This document shows positions 61,919-64,000 of a stretch of 64,000 nt of DNA, in pieces. Under the pieces are notes generated by a model. That model made no database searches and was not told the origin of the DNA. It saw only the letters and a list, made by a program, of their open reading frames with translations. The position numbers and the translations under genes were made by a program. Positions within the stretch are counted from its first letter, which is position 1. Every line of letters begins with the position of its first letter. Origin of the DNA: Melaminivora jejuensis (GTDB taxonomy: Bacteria > Pseudomonadota > Gammaproteobacteria > Burkholderiales > Burkholderiaceae_C); assembly GCF_017811175.1 (NCBI RefSeq), contig NZ_JACWIJ010000002.1:3344501-3408500 (forward strand), given 5' to 3'.

Positions 61919-62711
61919 ATCATTCCTGCGTCTGCCCGTACCGGCGCGCTGGCTGCTGGCCGTGCTGGCCGGCCTGCTGGCGCCGCTGGCCTGGGCGCAG
62001 GCGCCCGATGCCGCGCCAGCTGCCGCCCAGGCCGGCGCCGGCACGCTGCCGCTGGTCATCAGCTCCAGCCCGGCGGGCACCAACTATTCAGTGCCCATCC
62101 AGACGCTGCTGTTCTTCACGGCGCTGTCGTTCCTGCCGGCGGTGCTGCTGATGATGACCGGCTTCACGCGCATCGTCATCGTGCTGTCGCTGCTGCGCCA
62201 GGCGATCGGCACGCAGCAGGCGCCGCCCAATCAGGTGGTCATCGGGCTGTCGTTGTTTCTGACGCTGTTCGTCATGGGGCCGACGCTGGATCGGGTCTAT
62301 CAGGAGGCCTATGTGCCCTACACCACCAATGCGCTGAGCTTCGAGCAGGCGGTGCAAAAGGCCGAGGCGCCGATGCGCGGCTTCATGCTCAAGCAGACGC
62401 GCCAGTCGGACTTCGCCCTGTTCGCCCGCCTGGCCAAGCTGGAGCCGGGCGCCACGGCGGAGACCGCACCGATGCGCGTGCTGGTGCCGGCCTTCGTGAC
62501 CAGCGAGCTCAAGACCGCCTTCCAGATCGGCTTCATGGTCTTCATCCCGTTCCTGATCATCGACATGATCGTCTCCAGCGTGCTGATGTCGCTGGGCATG
62601 ATGATGCTGTCGCCGGTGCTGGTGGCGCTGCCCTTCAAGCTGATGCTGTTCGTGCTGGCCGATGGCTGGAATCTGCTGATCGGCTCGCTGGCGGCGAGTT
62701 TTGCGACCTGA
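61905..62711 (+). CDS. fliP: Flagellar export gate protein FliP
   Basis: Gate subunit of 268 residues from ATG 61905 with a cleavable signal peptide ([19 protein letters not shown]). Typical segments are [43 protein letters not shown] and the C-terminal [33 protein letters not shown]. Overlaps fliO by 14 bases. Confidence 0.96.
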   Translation: MPLPESFLRLPVPARWLLAVLAGLLAPLAWAQAPDAAPAAAQAGAGTLPLVISSSPAGTNYSVPIQTLLFFTALSFLPAVLLMMTGFTRIVIVLSLLRQAIGTQQAPPNQVVIGLSLFLTLFVMGPTLDRVYQEAYVPYTTNALSFEQAVQKAEAPMRGFMLKQTRQSDFALFARLAKLEPGATAETAPMRVLVPAFVTSELKTAFQIGFMVFIPFLIIDMIVSSVLMSLGMMMLSPVLVALPFKLMLFVLADGWNLLIGSLAASFAT

Positions 62712-62762
62712 AGCCCCACGCACCACCCTGCGCATCACCCCACGTATTCGAGGCGCCCGTCC

Positions 62763-63032
62763 ATGACCCCCCAGTTCGTCCTGACCATGGGCCGCGAGGC
62801 CCTGACCACGCTGTTGATGATCGCCCTGCCGGTGCTGGGCACCGTGATGGCCGTGGGTCTGACGGTGAGCATCTTCCAGGCAGTGACGCAGATCCACGAG
62901 GCCACGCTGGCCTTTGTGCCCAAGCTGCTGGGCGCCGTGCTGGTGCTGGCCATCGCCGGGCCGTGGATGCTGTCCACGCTGGTGGATTTCCTGCGCCGCA
63001 CCATCGAGGGCATCCCCGGCGTGGTCGGCTGA
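62763..63032 (+). CDS. fliQ: Flagellar export gate protein FliQ
   Basis: A two-helix membrane protein of 89 residues, the standard length: TMGREALTTLLMIALPVLGTVMAVGLTVSIFQAVTQIHEATLAFVPKLLGAVLVLAIAGPWMLSTLVDF. Lies between fliP and fliR. Confidence 0.96.
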   Translation: MTPQFVLTMGREALTTLLMIALPVLGTVMAVGLTVSIFQAVTQIHEATLAFVPKLLGAVLVLAIAGPWMLSTLVDFLRRTIEGIPGVVG

Positions 63033-63075
63033 GACTGCCGCGCAGGCGGGCCGGCAAAGCAGGGGCGGGGTTGCC

Positions 63076-63843
63076 TTGATCACCTTCTCCGAGGCGCAGA
63101 TCATGGCCTGGCTGTCGCCGGTGCTGTGGCCGTTTCTGCGCGTGCTGGCGCTGTTTTCCACGGCGCCGGTGTTTTCCATGCGCGCCATCCCGGTGCGCAC
63201 GCGCATTGGCCTGGCCTTTCTGATCGCCGTGTGCGCCCAGGCCGTGCTGCCCGAGCAGCCGGTCATCAGCGTCAATGGCCGGGCGGCGCTGGGCGCGGTG
63301 GTGCAGCAGGTGTTCATCGGCGTGTCGATGGGTTTTGCAGTGCGCCTGGTGTTCGCCTCGGTGGAACTCGCCGGCGAGGTCATCGGCCTGCAGATGGGCT
63401 TGAACTTCGCTTCCTTCTTCGACCCGGCCAGCAACGCCCAGGTCAGCGCCGTGGCGCGCTTTTTCGGCAACATGGCGCTGCTGCTGTTCGTGGTCATCAA
63501 CGGCCACCTGATGGTGCTGATGGCCGTGGTCAAGAGCTTCGAGCGCTTTCCAGTGCAGGATCAGTGGCTGTCGGCGCTGGGCCAGATGCGCCTGCACGAG
63601 CTGGGCGCGTCGTTGTTTTCCAGCGCCCTGTGGATCGCCCTGCCCATGGTGGCCATGCTGCTGTTCGTCAACCTGACGCTGGGCATCATCTCGCGCGTGG
63701 CGCCGCAGATGAACATCTACGCCGTGGGCTTTCCGGTCACGCTCACCGTCGGCCTGCTGGGCATCTCGGCCACGCTGCCGACGCTGGAGCAGCCCATGCT
63801 GAGCCTGCTGGAGCGGGTCATCGCCCTGTTCGCGCCCGCCTGA
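63076..63843 (+). CDS. fliR: Flagellar export gate protein FliR
   Basis: Gate subunit of 255 residues. The family start (I)TFSEAQIMAWLSPVLWPFLRVLALF fits a TTG start at 63076, since no ATG or GTG is near. Six hydrophobic segments follow, and NLTLGIISRVAPQMNIYAVGFPVTLTVGLLGI is the conserved C-terminal part. Last gene of the fliF operon in view. Confidence 0.92.
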   Translation: MITFSEAQIMAWLSPVLWPFLRVLALFSTAPVFSMRAIPVRTRIGLAFLIAVCAQAVLPEQPVISVNGRAALGAVVQQVFIGVSMGFAVRLVFASVELAGEVIGLQMGLNFASFFDPASNAQVSAVARFFGNMALLLFVVINGHLMVLMAVVKSFERFPVQDQWLSALGQMRLHELGASLFSSALWIALPMVAMLLFVNLTLGIISRVAPQMNIYAVGFPVTLTVGLLGISATLPTLEQPMLSLLERVIALFAPA

Positions 63844-63861
63844 GGTGGCCGGTTGCAGAAA

Positions 63862-63960
63862 AAAAATGATAGCTGGCAGCGCTTGTCAGTCAATGGTTTC
63901 AGCGTGTTTTCATTCGCAAAACGTTGACTGGCAAGCGCTGTCAGCTATTGTTTTGATAGT
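63862..63960. repeat. Inverted pair of dispersed repeats, copies J1 and J2
   Basis: Two copies facing each other just after fliR: ATGATAGCTGGCAGCGCTTG on the plus strand near 63866-63885, and its mirror AAGCGCTGTCAGCTATTG near 63933-63950. The two halves can pair as one long hairpin. It may end transcription of the fli operon. From here to the right edge I see no gene. Confidence 0.7.
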
Positions 63961-64000
63961 AAAAAATTAGACCAGCTGGTTGCGTATGGCATATACCGTC

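Overview
The window is GC-rich (roughly two thirds G+C in most genes) and reads like a chromosome segment of a betaproteobacterium of the order Burkholderiales, most probably family Comamonadaceae (Acidovorax/Alicycliphilus/Melaminivora-like). The reasons are the order of the flagellar genes (flgBCDEFGHIJKL, flhBAF-fliA, fliFGHIJKLMNOPQR), the RmlC/RfbFG-type glycan genes next to flagellin, and a short dispersed repeat with an AGCGCTTG core. Genus and species cannot be fixed by reading alone.

Layout. (1) 1-9163 is an accessory region: a partial nitronate monooxygenase, an AAA-ATPase/PD-(D/E)XK protein, and a type III restriction-modification island. The island has a divergent XRE regulator, mod, a higBA toxin-antitoxin pair on the opposite strand, and res. 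(2) 9220-22796 (minus strand) is an HDOD gene downstream of the flg operon (flgB to flgL), with one unrecognised exported protein between flgH and flgI. (3) 23030-24581 (plus) is flgA, flgM and flgN, with a sigma-28 promoter in front of flgM. (4) 24725-34201 (minus) is motA-motB-cheY-cheZ-flhB-flhA-flhF-(degenerate flhG)-fliA. (5) 34313-45504 is a glycan island. It starts with a tightly coupled CDP-6-deoxyhexose operon (rfbF, rfbG, an RmlC-like epimerase, a C-methyltransferase and a DegT aminotransferase). A lower-GC module follows (WbqC, methyltransferase, ATP-grasp, metallophosphoesterase, CmcI-like). It ends with a SPINDLY/OGT-type glycosyltransferase facing the flagellins. (6) 45633-51608 holds two divergent flagellin genes with a sigma-28 promoter between them, then fliD, fliS and fliT. 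(7) 51843-63843 is fliE (minus) and the fliFGHIJKLMNOPQR operon (plus).

How it works together: regions 2-4, 6 and 7 encode most of a flagellum (rod, hook, P and L rings, MS and C rings, export gate, stator, filament, caps and chaperones) plus CheY/CheZ and the FliA/FlgM checkpoint. Region 5 probably makes a nucleotide-linked branched amino sugar and transfers it to flagellin; this is inferred from context.

The most interesting signals are: (a) the inverted flagellin pair, whose near-identical 5' halves flank the only visible sigma-28 promoter; (b) the unusual glycan pathway; (c) the type III R-M island, with a foreign-looking target-recognition segment and a HigA-type palindrome in the res promoter; (d) a dispersed repeat of about 50 bp with about 12 copies, mostly at convergent gene ends and twice or more inside coding sequence; (e) four apparent single-G deletions in short G-runs that break a phosphoesterase, the glycosyltransferase and fliL (twice), which look more like sequence errors than biology. 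I saw no tRNA, rRNA, CRISPR array or complete insertion sequence.
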